DNA from: Amia ocellicauda | Lineage: Eukaryota; Chordata; Actinopteri; Amiiformes; Amiidae | Length of the DNA stretch: 64,000 nucleotides | Direction: 5' to 3' | Assembly: GCF_036373705.1 (NCBI RefSeq) | Contig: NC_089863.1 | Location: 6,547,357 to 6,611,356 of the forward strand | In this document: positions 23,850-35,749 of the stretch, one piece after another | Layout of the letters: each line of letters starts with the position of its first letter | How positions within the stretch are numbered: position 1 is the first letter of the stretch | The notes under the pieces: generated by a model | Told to the model about the DNA's origin: nothing | The model's database searches: none | Seen by the model: the letters and a program-made list of their open reading frames with translations, nothing else | Position numbers and translations under genes: made by a program

Positions 23850-24356
23850 CAACGATCAGCCATAACATTATGACCACCTGCCTAATATTGTGTAGGTCCC
23901 CCTCTTGCTGCCAAAACAGCCCTGACCCGTCGAGGCATGGACTCCACTAGACCTCTGAAGGTGTGCCGTGGTATCTGGCATCTGGTAAGCTGCGAGGTGG
24001 GGCCTCCATGGATCGGACTTGTTTGTCCAGCACATCCCACAGATGCTCGATTGGATTGACAGCTGGGGAAAGTCAACACCTTGAACTCGTGATTCATCAG
24101 ACCAGGCCACCTTCTTCCATTGCTCCATGGTCCAGTTCTGAAGCTCACGTGCCCATTGTAGGCGCTTTCGGCAGTGGACAGGGGTCAGCATGGGCACCCT
24201 GACTGGTCTGCGGCTACGCAGCCCCATACGCAACAAACTGCGATGCAGTGTGTTCTGACACCTTTCTATCAGAACCAGCATTCACTTTTTCAGCAATTTG
24301 AGCTACAGTAGCTCGTCTGTTGGATCAGACCAGACTGGCAACTCTGTTATTGTAAG
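23850..24356 (-). mobile_element. Deletion derivative of a second Tc1 family
   Basis: The left end is CAACGATCAGCCATAACATT. On the minus strand the transposase C-terminus (HLWDVLDKQ-type and QGCFGSKRG frames) is joined directly to the block QWKKVAWSDES, so the middle of the catalytic domain is gone. The junction GAATCACGAGTTCAAGGTG is shared with 37.8 kb and nearly so with 40.6 kb. The element is cut at about 24356, before its second terminus. Confidence 0.85.
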
Positions 24357-24590
24357 ATTTATATTTCCTCCTCCACCCCAGCAATGGCAAAAATGTAATT
24401 TTAGTTTTGAGGCTATTCAAATAACCAAAACTGCTGCAGGGATTGCACTCACACTTCAAACACTATGACAGAGGGCAGAACTCTAGAATCCGCCCAAGTG
24501 TGACGTCACTCCCTTATATGAAACTGTGTGCGACACGAACCAGCACAATAATTGTACCTGTTACAGGGATTCTGGTAATGGCTCCATACA
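24357..24590 (-). repeat. 3' flank of ZNF-C, duplicated from or to 5960-6210
   Basis: See the similarity described for the ZNF-B flank: same order of CTGCTGCAGGGATTGCACTC and ATAATTGTACCTGTTACAGG. An (AAAT)n run follows at about 24637-24668. Confidence 0.85.
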
Positions 24591-25062
24591 TACCAACATT
24601 GATTATATTCTTCTTACCATTATTATTAAAATGAATACAAAAATAAATAAATAAATAAATAAATAAAAGGGTAATATATAAAGAAAACATTAATTAATCT
24701 ATTCTGGGGCAATATTGTAAGTACACCATTTCATTATTACTGTATCAAGTATCTGATTGACTGCAAACCAATTAACCATTCCTTCAATTTCAATAAAACT
24801 TTGATTATTACACATTTATATATATATATATAAGTACTTCAAAAGTGTATGTATCTCAATTTAAATCAGGAGACCTGATGGAATGTTTAATGATCAAAAC
24901 CTATCAATTAGATAAATACAAATAAATCACATTGCTTTTTAAGGCAAAAATTGTAAACCTAAATTAAATCTGGGAGTTGAACTTAAATTACACACCAATC
25001 ACAAGTCTAAAGTAGCGCAGTGTGCGTTGAGTAAATACAACTCTCCGAGTTCATTTCAGCTT

Positions 25063-25404
25063 CTTGCATCGTCTCATTAAAGCTATATTGCAGCTGATTT
25101 CAGAGAGAAAGAAAAGTTTCAATGTTTTCTTGTCAAATTTAAAAAGATCGATTCCTGGTTGTGATTTTAAAAGCATGCTATTTTTCTTGACATATTTGAT
25201 GCTTGCCATACACACAGACAAGCTGTTACTCCCCCACCACGTTGACTCAGAATTATATTTTTCTGGTGATTCTTCAGGAGAGTATAGGAGCTGGCTGACT
25301 GCTACAACACAATGATACACATAGCACAAATACATATAACTATGAACATAACGGTGTGTGTAATTTTAATATACAAATCTAATCCAGTGCAGATTATCTC
25401 TAGT
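25063..25404 (-). repeat. 3' flank of ZNF-C, duplicated beside ZNF-D
   Basis: GGAGAGTATAGGAGCTGGCT, ATGATACACATAGCAC and CAGATTATCTCTAGTATGAA occur here and, in the same order, at 47636-47696 and 49269-49340. In the ZNF-D copy a Tc1 element separates the two halves. This copy therefore gives the empty site, near 25332. Confidence 0.9.
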
Positions 25405-25717
<313 letters not shown>

Positions 25718-25718
25718 T

Positions 25719-27673
25719 CTACCCCATGTGGATGCGCTGGTGAGATTTAAGCTGGGCTGTCTGAGTGAAGTTCTTCCCACACTGAGAGCAGCTGTATGGT
25801 TTCTCCCCTGTGTGAATGCGCTGGTGACGTTTAAGACTTCCTGATGTAGTAAAGTTCTTCCCACACTGGGTGCAGCTGTACGGTTTCTCCCCGGTGTGGA
25901 TGCGTTGGTGAGATTCAAGACTTGATGCGTAAGTGAAGCACTTCCCACACTGGGAACAGCTGTACGGTTTCTCCCCTGTGTGGATGCGCTGGTGAGATTG
26001 AAGGCTTGCTGCAATAGTGAAGCACTTCCCGCACTGATTGCAGCTGTACGGTTTCTCTCCCGTGTGAATGCGCTGGTGAGATTTAAGGCTTACTAATTTA
26101 GTATAGCTCTTACCGCACTGGGTGCAGCTGTACGGTTTCTCCCCCGTGTGGATGCGCTGGTGAGATTTAAGGCTTGATGCATAAGTGAAGCACTTCCCAC
26201 ACTGGGTGCAGCTGTACGGTTTCTCCCCCGTGTGGATGCGCTGGTGAGATTTAAGGCTTGATGCATAAGTGAAGCTCTTACCGCACTGGGTGCAGCTGTA
26301 CGGTTCCTCTCCTGTATGAATGCGCTGGTGAATAGTCAGATGTGTTGCACAACTGAAACTCTCCCCACACTGGGAACAGTTGTACGGTTTCTCTCCTGTG
26401 TGAATGCGCTGGTGAATTGTCAGATTTTTTGCACAACTGAAACTCTTCCCACACTGGGAACAGTTGTACAGTTTCTCCCCTGTGTGGATGCGCTGGTGAG
26501 ATTTAAGGCTTGCTGCAATAGTGAAGCACTTCCCACACTGGCTGCAAGAGTATGGTTTCTCTCCTGTGTGAACATGTTGGTGATATTTAAGGGTTCTTGC
26601 ATTACGGAAGTTCTTGCCACACAGAGTGCAGATGTACGGTTTCTCCCCAGTGTGAATATGTTGGTGATATTTAAGGGATTTTGCATTACGGAAGTTCTTC
26701 CCACACTGGGTGCAGCTATACGGTTTCTCCCCGGTGTGGATGTGCTGGTGATATTTAAGGCTTGCTGCCTGAGTGAAGAGCTTCCCGCACTGGGTGCAGC
26801 TGTACGGTTTCTCCCCTGTGTGAATGCGCTGGTGATATTTAAGGTTTGCTGCCTGAGTGAAGCACTTCCCGCACTGGGTGCAGCTGTATGGTTTCTCCCC
26901 GGTGTGAATGTACTGGTGAATTGTCAGTTTTGTTGCACAATAGAAACTCTTCCCACACTGGGTGCAGCTGTGCACTCTTTTCCTTGCAAGAATGCATTGG
27001 TGTTTTTTTAAGCTTCCATAATTCCTATACATTTTCTCACACTGGGGGCAGCGATGGTAGCCCCGAGTTTTCCTAGTTGTGTTTGAGGGAGGGGGGTCAG
27101 AGCTGGAGGGTCCAGGACGCAGCTGTCTGCAGTGTGAAGATGTGCTCTCACCCCTCACTGCACTGTCACTGCCTCCACTGAGCCCCGTCCTCAAGGCAAC
27201 AGAATCAGTGTCACACAGTCCATCTACAGGAAGCTGCGGCTCCAGTTTACAGAGGCCTCCTGTAATATTCTCTGTTCTAAGATTACAGGGTTCATCTTTC
27301 AAAACTGTATGCATTTCCCACTCCAGCTCATTGTCCTCTGTTTTAATGTGAACAGACGCAACACTGGGCTCACACTGTGTACTGGTAGAGTCTGGCTCAA
27401 CACCAGCTGCACTGGGTCCACACTCAGATCCCAGTGCACTGAGTCCCTGTGTTGAACCCACAGTCTGTGTCTCAACCATGTGGCCAGACTCCAGTCCACT
27501 GAGCTCCATTTCACTGTGTCTGCTCCTGTGCTGCTCAGACAGACTCTTGTTGTCTTCAGTAGCTGTGGGCTCTGTGTCCTGCCTCAGACTGGAGCCCCAC
27601 TCCTGCTCACAGGGCTGCTGCTCAGTGGGAGACCTTTTCCCAGAGTCAGGGAGGGCGGTGTCTTCTCCAGCTC
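25719..27673 (-). CDS. ZNF-C exon 2: acidic linker plus 15 C2H2 zinc fingers
   Basis: The exon starts at 27673 after an acceptor (TCCTCCTCCAG) and is open to the stop at 25719. The exon-1 donor leaves one base, which completes a glycine codon here, so the join is in phase; the full protein would be about 731 residues. The first 190 residues are acidic, with SUMO-consensus motifs (IKTE, LKDE) and the QLRPGPSS segment. A degenerate CPQCEK finger comes next, then fifteen intact fingers with TGEKPY linkers. Helix types recur (TYASSLKS twice, [48 protein letters not shown]), a sign of internal finger duplication. No KRAB, SCAN or BTB domain is seen. The expected role is nuclear, sequence-specific DNA binding; the target is unknown. 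Confidence 0.92.
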
Positions 27674-27734
27674 CTGGAGGAGGACAAGACAGGAGAGCAG
27701 ATCAGAATTAGGGCATCCCGGCAATTAATCACGG

Positions 27735-27857
27735 AAAATAAGTCACCGACATTTTACACATTGCCTTATAAATGACATGAATAAAACTCCTTAGAGCCCT
27801 TCAGAGCTCTTAATAAATCATACATAACAGATACAGTATGTATTCAATTAAGAAAAT
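27735..27857 (-). repeat. Shared intron segment beside ZNF-C
   Basis: It has the same words as at 3660-3775 and 50760-50885. It ends at AAGAAAATAAAACCC, where L1 sequence begins. The missing continuation (GTCACTTACTGTCTCTTTTG) resumes at 30651, after the L1 poly-A. Confidence 0.85.
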
Positions 27858-30650
27858 AAAACCCGGAGATCCCGTGACCTTCAACAAGAAGCTGATCTTC
27901 ATCAATGCCATGCTCGCATTGACACAATGCAAGACAAGTTGGCAGATACTGAGGCCAGAAACTGCAATGTGAGGGTAGTTGAGCTAACGGAGGGAGTGGG
28001 GGAAATGAACCAGTTCGTTTTCTTCAACAACTAATCCCTCGTTGGTTCCCAGAATGCAACCAAAATGCTCCCTTATTGGAGTTGAGCAGAGCACACAGAC
28101 CCTATTCTGATGCCTCCAAATTGTCCTCCATCCTTGCTCTTTGATTTTCCAGTGCCTCTGTTACACTGACCAACAGCGCAGCTGGTCGCACATCAGATGC
28201 AGTTATTGTCCAAGTCGGAAATTAGCCGTCTATGTGGATTACTCTGCTGTCACTGCTGTGAAGAGAAAGGCGTTTGGACCGGTCAGGGCAAGGCTCTGCC
28301 TCTACAGAGCAGAACATTGCCTGGTGTCTCCTGTTGTTCTGAAAGTTAACCATGACCCGGCAAATATGCATATTATATTGGCAGGGGATTTCAATCAGCT
28401 ATTTATTCCAGTGTTAGATACATCATACTCTTCACCCGCACCATCTCCCAAAATTACCCAATTTTTTAAAGGAGTTTACCTCTGATTTATGCGTTTGCGA
28501 CCCTTGGCAAGTACAGCACCCCTCTGACAGAGATTATACTTCCAAACAGTACTTAAAGAAATGATGGACATTATTTATAGGCCGCTAACTCAATTATTCC
28601 AAAAGACACTTAGAACAGGGGATGTGCCAACTGACTGGAAGACAGCAAATGTCAAACCAATCCACAAGAAAGGAGACAAAACTGAGCCAGGAAATTACAG
28701 ACCAATCAGTCTCACCTGCATCACCTGTAAAATGTTGGAAAAGATTAGGCAGAAAACAGAGGAGCATCTTAATGAAAACCATATTCTTGGAGATAGTCAA
28801 CATGGGTTTAGACGAGGCAGATCATGTCTTACTAATTTATTAGATTTTTTCAGCTGTAGATCGTTTTGAATGCCTTGAAGCCCAATTTCCATTTGTGTCC
28901 CCGGGTGCGTGTGTCCCTGCTGATCTGGAAAAGCTCCTCTGGTTTGATGTGGTCGATGCCTTTCATGATTTTGAAGACTTGGATCAAGTCCCCACGTAGT
29001 CTCCTCTGTTCCAGGGTGAAAAGGTTCAGTTCCTCAGTCTCTCAGTAGGACAGTCCCTTCAGACCTGGAATAAGTCTGGTTGCTCTCCTCTGAACTGCCT
29101 CTAGAGCAGCGATATCTTTCTTGAAGTGTGGAGCCCAGAACTGTCCACAGTATCCAGATGAGCTCTAACTAGTGCATTGTACAGTCTTAACATCACTGCC
29201 TTTGTTCTCAATTCTACACTTTTGACATTCTGATCCAAGTCTTCAAAATCATGAAAGGCATCGACCACATCAAACCAGAGGAGCTTTTCCAGATCAGCAG
29301 GGACACACACACCCGGGGACACAAATGGAAATTGGGCTTCAAGGCATTCAAAATGGAAAACAGGAGACACTTCTTTACACAGAGAGTTGTGACAATCTGT
29401 AACAAACTCCCCAGTGATGTGGTTGAAGCTGAAAATGTGGGAACATTTAAAATCAGACTGGATAGGATCCTTGGATCACTCAGTTATTAATGGACACCAA
29501 ACGAGCACGATGGGGCGAATGGCCTCCTCTCATTTGTAAACTTTTGTACTTAATAAAAAAAAATAGAATTTGTCTAGCAACTTTGCAACGTCCTAAATCT
29601 GGGGGTCTTGCTTTACCAAATCTTCAACTTCATTATTGGGCTTTCCAGCTGAAGAGACTTTAGTCAAACCCTATCATTTACAGGATCTCCCTTTCACTGG
29701 TCTAAACCACAAATGTCTCTGCGCATGGGCACTATTGTTACCCATACATTACAACCTTGTGTCTATTCTCCTTGGTCTACACACAATATTCATATATTGG
29801 GGGATATATGGACTTGAAAGAGTTCTACGGTCTTCCAGGCTTCTCTCTTTGTGTACCTCAAGGCTTCGCTCATCCCTGTGTGTGCATATGGGCTTCCCTG
29901 GGAAGCTCCTTTGCATTTTCTCATCCTTTGGCAGATTGATTTTGTAGTTCTCCTGGATCAGGGTTTGTCTCTCACATATATAACAAATTGTTATTCTACA
30001 ATATTAAGACCCTTCCAATGAAGTCCATATGGGACAGGGAGTGAAGTACAAATGCTGTTACTCCTGACTGGAGCACTATTTGGGATAACATCTTTACTTC
30101 ATCCAAACATTTGTCTCATCAGCTCAGTCACTTTGAATTGGCTCAAAAATTATATGCTACTCCTCTCAGGGCATTTCAGATGAAAATTAGTGTCGACCCT
30201 CTGTGCCAGGCTTGTGCCTTGGGAGTGACAGGTACCTATGTGCATATATTCTGGGAGTGCCCAAAGGTTGTTACTTTCTGGAGATTCGTGGTCTCCATTA
30301 TGAGTCCTCTTCTGGGTGTGAAGGTGCCTCTCTCTCCTGAGATCTTCCTACTGGCTGATGATTCAAAATTAGTCTCATCATCACATTCCAGGAAGCTGTT
30401 CCTGGCAGGGATGATGGTGGAACCGTCCATTTCATTTTCTTCTATATGGCTTGATCACTTATGATATTATTTTAGAAAGATCCACAGCTCAACTACACTC
30501 AGCCTCTGCTAGGAGTTTGGTTGTATGGGACTCGGCTGAAGAGTTACACAGCTAAGTTTATTTTACTGATTTAAATACAGCTGAGGGGGAGGGGGAGTAT
30601 GGTTATGTATGTATGTATGTCAGTTTCTACTAACAATAAAAAAAAAAAAA
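27858..30650 (+). mobile_element. L1-like LINE, 5'-truncated, interrupted by a CR1-like LINE
   Basis: An ORF1 part lies at about 27920-28360 (NVRVVELTEGVGEMN; SPVVLKVNHD at its end). The start of the ORF2 endonuclease follows, with the catalytic motif IILAGDFNQL at about 28373-28402 and DRDYT near 28530. A CR1-like LINE then intrudes, and L1 resumes at about 29560 with the ORF2 C-terminus (LPNLQLHYWAFQLK; CQACALGVTGTYVHIFWECP at about 30205-30260). The element ends in a poly-A run at 30638-30650. The reverse-transcriptase core is missing and frames are broken. Confidence 0.88.
28545..29555 (+). mobile_element. CR1-like LINE nested in L1, with an inverted middle part
   Basis: The reverse-transcriptase start is on the plus strand (VPTDWKTANVKPIHKKGDKT, PGNYRPISLTCITCK, SQHGFRRGRSCLTNLL; about 28620-28850). 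From about 28860 to 29225 the sequence is the family's 3' part in reverse orientation. From about 29230 to 29555 the 3' part appears again in the forward orientation, down to the terminal GGCCTCCTCTCATTTGTAAA. The stretch coding for IMKGIDHIKPEELFQISRDT is present in both orientations. Confidence 0.85.
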
Positions 30651-31074
30651 GTCACTTACTGTCTCTTTTGATTTAGATTGAATAATTATTGATGTCCTAC
30701 AACAAATAAAACCTCACTAGAAAACAAACCCAAAAAACAAGCAAACATGGGAATGTTTCCATAGCACTGGATTTTTGGACAACAATATATTTGAATGGTT
30801 ATGCGTTACTTATGGTATCACACATCAATTAAGCTATACATTTTTTTTTTATATATAAGTGTGATGAATAGATATATCGATAGTTTAAATTCACAAGAGA
30901 CCAACAATACCAATTAGATTCATTTTCGTGACGGAACTTTTTCACATCTGAAAGCCTTATCTGTCATCTGTTCTAATGCAGGGATGAGTTTAAGGAAATC
31001 AAGTTCTTTCAAAACTTACTTTTCTCAAAGCACATTTCTTATGACTGTCAGATGTTCATATACAGGGGGGTGTC
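30651..31074. other. ZNF-C intron, no gene seen
   Basis: It begins with the resumed shared intron sequence (GTCACTTACTGTCTCTTTTG), then AT-rich unique sequence up to the gypsy LTR. Confidence 0.6.
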
Positions 31075-31557
31075 TGTCATGTCTGTGCCTCTGAATGCCC
31101 CTGTCCACCTCCAGAGATCACAGTTTTCTGAGTTTTAGTTTTCCCTTGATTGTCAGTCCATCGCCACTTAAGTTAATTGATCCTTGTTTTCTAATTAAGT
31201 CCACTCACCTGCTCCTCATTGCCCTAGCTCATCAGTGTGACCTATATATTCTCCTTTGTTTCCTGGGTGCTTTGTTAAGTCTTGTATTCTCCCCGAGTTG
31301 CATTTCTAAGCCATCCATTTCTATTTCGGTGTACCTGTGTTTTGACCCTTGCTTCCTTTTTGACTACCGAGTCTTGGATCTCCTGCCTTTGCGGTGTTTG
31401 CTAGTTTTTGACCCCTTGCTTGTTTACCTGACCACATTTTTGGATTCCCTCTATATACTCGTTGCCGGCATTGACCTCTCACCTCTTGACCTCTCTGACT
31501 TTGTCTTTGCTCACCCACACCTGGGTCCTACGCTCCTGTCCCTAAGTCCCCGTTACA
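31075..31557 (+). repeat. 5' LTR of the 31-35 kb gypsy element
   Basis: It starts TGTCATGTCTGTGCCTC and ends CCCCGTTACA, with gag following at 31564. It matches the shorter 3' LTR at both ends. Confidence 0.85.
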
Positions 31558-34500
31558 GAAGACATGGACCCAGCAGACTTTTCTTCATTACAGACCAGTG
31601 TCTTCCCAAAGCAGACTCCTTGGAAAGCATGATTCCAGGCTGCAGCAGATATCTTCCACACTAGATAAGCTTTTGTTTCAACCTTCCCCCCATCCGATGC
31701 CCTGCTATTTGGCCTTGCTGTACCAGAGAGATATGACGGTGCTCCAGATAGATGTGCTGGCTTCCTGCTTCAATGTTCTTTATTCTTTGTCCATCAACCA
31801 TCTGTCTTCACTTTTGACCACCCGACCAAGGGGAAGGATGCTGGCGAACAGCTACTTGTCCTCCACCAGGGCACCTCACCTGCAGCTGATTATGGCCTGA
31901 AATTCCAGACTCTTGCTGCCATTAGTGGATGGAATGAACGCTCTTTATTAACAGTCTTTCAGCAGGGTTTAAACGATGATCTCCAGTCTGATGTCCAGTC
32001 GTGATGAGGATATGGGCTTAGAGGAACTTATTCTACTCGCTGTTAGACTGGATAATTTGCTGAAGAACAGGAAGAATTGTTCATTGTCGGAGTTCTCTTC
32101 TCATAAGGAACCTGAAACTATGCAAATCAAATCGCACACGGCTCTCTACAGAAGAAAGGCTGAGGAGGGTACAGCAGAGACTGTGTTTCTATTGTGGTCA
32201 ATCAGGTCACTTCAGAGAGTCTTGTCCAGTGCAAACCAAAAGCTCCCCAAAGGTCACTGTAAGCCCCAAACAATGTCCCCTGCTTACTGGCTCGCAAAGT
32301 CTCATCAAAGTAAAGATCATGAGTGGTTCTCAGAGTATGCATGTTTCTGCCTTACTGGACTCTCGATCAGTGGGAAATTTCATTCACCGTAGATTTTCAC
32401 GCAATTGTAGATCGGCTTACCATTCCTCTTATTTCCTGCATCCCTTCACTTCGAATTAATGCTATCAATAACCAACCCATTGGTTCTGGTACAGTCTCTG
32501 AAAGGACAGTTTCCATCAGCCGTCAAGTTGGTCTCCTCCACAACGAAAGTCTGTTGCTTCTTGTGATTGATTCACCTGGTGCTGATCTAATCTTGAGACT
32601 CCTATGGCTTTCTTATCATAATCCATCTATTTCTTGGAAGGACGGCGAAATACTATCCTGGAGTCCTCATTGCTTCTCACAGTGTCTATCCCTTCCCTGT
32701 CGGGCTACCCACATTGAGAGCGCTCTCCTTTCTGTGCCCCCGGAGATTCCTCCTGAGCATAGGGATCTGGCAGCAGTCTTTAATAAGGTCTACCCCCTCA
32801 TCGACCATGGGATTGTGCAATCAATCTGCTTCCTGGAACATCCCCTCCTAGGGGGTATTTATCCTCTTTCTATCCCCGAGTCACAGGCAATGAAGGAGTA
32901 CATCACTGAAGCCCTGAAACTTGGCATAATTCGACCCTCAACATCCCCTGCAACAGCAGGTTTTTTCTTTATTGAAAAGAAGGATGGAGGATTGAGACCC
33001 TGTATAGATTATAGGGGTCTTAATGACCTCACCATTAAATACCGCTACCCTCTGCCCCAGTCCCCGCTGCCCTGGAACAAGTCAGAGGGGCCAGATTCTT
33101 TACCAAACTGGATCTGCACAGTGTGTACAATCTCATACGCATCACGGAAGGTGATGAGTGGAAGACGGCATTTATTACAAACTGCAGTCACTATGAGTAT
33201 CTAGTAATGCCTTTTGGTTTAGTGAATGCACCTTCAGTTTTTCAGGCCTTTGTTAATGAGGCACTGAGACGTTTCTTGAACCATTGTGTTATCGTCTATA
33301 TTGATGACATACTCATTTATTCCCCATCATCATCTGAACATATCTCCCACGTCCGAGAGGTCCTTCAGTGTCTTTTATGGAATGGGCTCTTTGTGAAAGC
33401 AGAAAAAGGCGAATTCCACCATCAGCGCTAAGCTTCTTGGGTTACTTCATTGATCCCAAGGGAGTCAATATGGATCAGGGGAAAGTGAGAGCAGTTGCAG
33501 ACTGGCCCCAACATAAAACCGTCAAGGAACTGCAGAGATTTCTGGACTTTGCAAATTTTTATTAAAGGTTTATAAGGAATTCGTGCCCTCTCCTGGACAG
33601 AGTCAGCATTTACTGCTTTTACTAGACCCAAGAACCGGTTTACCACGGCTCCAGCTCTACGACACCCTGATCCCTCTCTCCCCCTTGTGGTCGAGGTGAA
33701 TGCCTCCGAGTCTGGAGTGGGGGGCTGTGCTCTCCCGACAGCATGGACAACCCGCTAAACTATATCCCTGTGCTTTTTTTCCAAGAAGCTCTCCACAGCT
33801 GAACGGAACTACGACATTGGCAATTGGGAGCTCCTAGCTATCAAACTGGCATTTGAGGAGACATTGGCTTGAGGGAGCCAAACATCCCTTCCTGGTACTC
33901 ACTGACCATAGAGATTTAGAGTACATCTGGTCTGCCAAACAGCTCAACCCATGTCAAGCTCGCTGGGCTCTTTTTTTCACGTGCTTTAACTTCACATTGT
34001 CCGATCACCCTGGTTCCAAGAACATCAAGGCAGATGCCCTATCCCAGCAGTTTGACACGCCTCACAATCTGCCCTCTACTGAACCTATTCTGTCTCCCAC
34101 CTGCATTGTGGCTCCCATCAGGTGTGACATCTTCTGGGATCAAATTCAACAAGCTCTTACCACTGACCCTGTCCCTCCTGAGTGTCCTTCTACACACATA
34201 TATGTCCCGACCTATATGAGACCTCAGCTTTTCCAATGGATGCACTATCCCTTATTCAGCAGAAATTCTGGTGGTCATCCCTGGTCAGAGACATCACCCA
34301 CTTTATCCAAACCTGCACTACTTGTGCTCAGTCAAAGTTCTGCCATTAAAGGCCTACTGGCTTCCTGGAACCACTCCCTATCCCTATCCCAATGCTATCG
34401 ATTTCATCACGGATCTCCCCAACACAACCGTTCTAGTGGTGGTTGACCGATTTTCCAAATCCAATATCAATGTTTGTCTCTCCTCTGGATATCACCAGAC

Positions 34501-35173
34501 GGCCAGACGGAACGTCTTAATTGGTAGATTCTTGCATATTGCAGCCACTCACAGCAAGAATGGAGTCGGTACCTGCCCTGGGCAGAATACGCCCAGAATT
34601 CCTTAATCAGATCCCTCTACTGGCCTTACTCCATTTCAGTGTGTATTGGCTACCAACCTCCCCCGTATCCTTGGTCTGGGGAAGCATCTGACATCCAGGC
34701 AGTTGATGACTGGTTTCGCTGGAGCGATGATGTCTGGCAGTCTACCCACGTCAGGCTACAGAGGGCAATTCAACGCCAGAAGGTGCAGGTGGACCGCCAT
34801 CAATGACCGACTCCCCAATTCCATCCTGGAGAGGAGGTCTGGCACTCGGGACATTCGACTCCGTCTTCTCTCCAGAAAACTGTGTCCCCGCTTCATTGGT
34901 CCCTTCAAGGTCATAAGTCAAATCAACCTGGTCTCCTATCGTCTTCAGTTGCCCCCTCATTACCGGATCTCTCCTACATTTCATGTCTCCCTCCTGAAGC
35001 CAGTGGTATCCTCTCCCTCTCCACACGTCACTCCTCGAGTTCTCCTCCTCCTTCCTTGGAGTTAAAAGGCGGCCCTGCCTACACTGTTTGCTCCTTGCTT
35101 AGCTCTCGACATCGAGGTGGTCATCTGCAATATTTGGTCGATTGGGAGGGATATAGCCCTGAAGAACGCTCTT

Positions 35174-35191
35174 GGGGGGGGGGGGGGGGGG
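35174..35191 (+). other. Polypurine tract (18 G)
   Basis: A run of 18 G lies three bases before the 3' LTR, in the position where plus-strand synthesis is primed. Its purity is unusual; most tracts mix A and G. Confidence 0.8.
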
Positions 35192-35193
35192 TC

Positions 35194-35420
35194 TGTCATG
35201 TCTGTGCCTCATTATGCTCCTGTTTCTATCCATCTATTTCTATTTCAGTACCTGTGTTTTGACCCTTGCTTCCTTTTTGACTACTGATTCTTGGATCTCC
35301 TACTTTGCCGTGTTCCCTCTAGATACCTGTTTGCCGACATTGACCTCTCACCTGGTTTTGACTTTGTCTTTGCTTGCCCGTACCTGGGTCCTACACTCCT
35401 GTCCCTAAGTCCCTGTTACA
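35194..35420 (+). repeat. 3' LTR of the gypsy element, internally deleted
   Basis: It begins TGTCATGTCTGTGCCTC and ends CCCTGTTACA, as the 5' LTR does, but is 227 bp instead of about 483 bp because of two internal deletions. Confidence 0.85.
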
Positions 35421-35749
35421 GTGTCCTAGAAGTGCTCGTGGAAGGAATGAAAACAATGATACGGTTTTTAACAAAACAACAAGACTGTCTTTCAGCACAA
35501 GAGACATTTCAATTTCTAACAGAAAAAGACTAGTTGCTAGTAGAGTTTGTTTTTTTACCTGAACTTAGAACTAGACTTGTAAACAATATTTGCCAGATGT
35601 ACAAGCATGTGAATGAGCTCGTGGGTGAGACGGTCTCTCTAGGACTGCAAATAAACACAGATGTGCAGAATTCAGAAGAGCAACTGGATGTTGAAATGCA
35701 AAGAAACTTTTTGCAAAAACAGCAAGGATGGGGTATTTGGTGGAATTGA
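35421..35749 (+). other. Unrecognised open frame with one stop
   Basis: One frame runs from about 35421 to 35749 with a single TAG at about 35531: EVLVEGMKTMIRFLTKQQDC, then LTEKD, stop, VEFVFLPELRTRLVNNIC and MYKHVNELVGETVSLGLQ. The composition is protein-like (amphipathic, few low-complexity stretches), unlike the surrounding AT-rich DNA. I do not recognise the family. It may be an exon, or a worn transposon or host-derived fragment. Confidence 0.3.

Larger units (their letters stand above)
31075..35420 (+). mobile_element. Ty3/gypsy retrotransposon with chromodomain, inactivated
   Basis: The order on the plus strand is LTR, gag, protease, reverse transcriptase, RNase H, integrase, chromodomain, purine tract, LTR. 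Gag would start at 31564 (MDPADFSSLQ) and has the zinc knuckle CFYCGQSGHFRESCP at 32184-32228. The protease region reads ALLDSRSVGNFIH, with R where the usual active-site G stands. The reverse transcriptase has FFIEKKDGGLRPCIDYRGLN at about 32970 and [11 protein letters not shown] at about 33297. The RNase H piece is at about 33750-34050. The integrase is fused across a deletion ([10 protein letters not shown] to SGYHQTARRN). The chromodomain is [20 protein letters not shown] (35116-35175). There are many frameshifts. The type is that of fish chromodomain-bearing Metaviridae-like retrotransposons. Confidence 0.92.
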
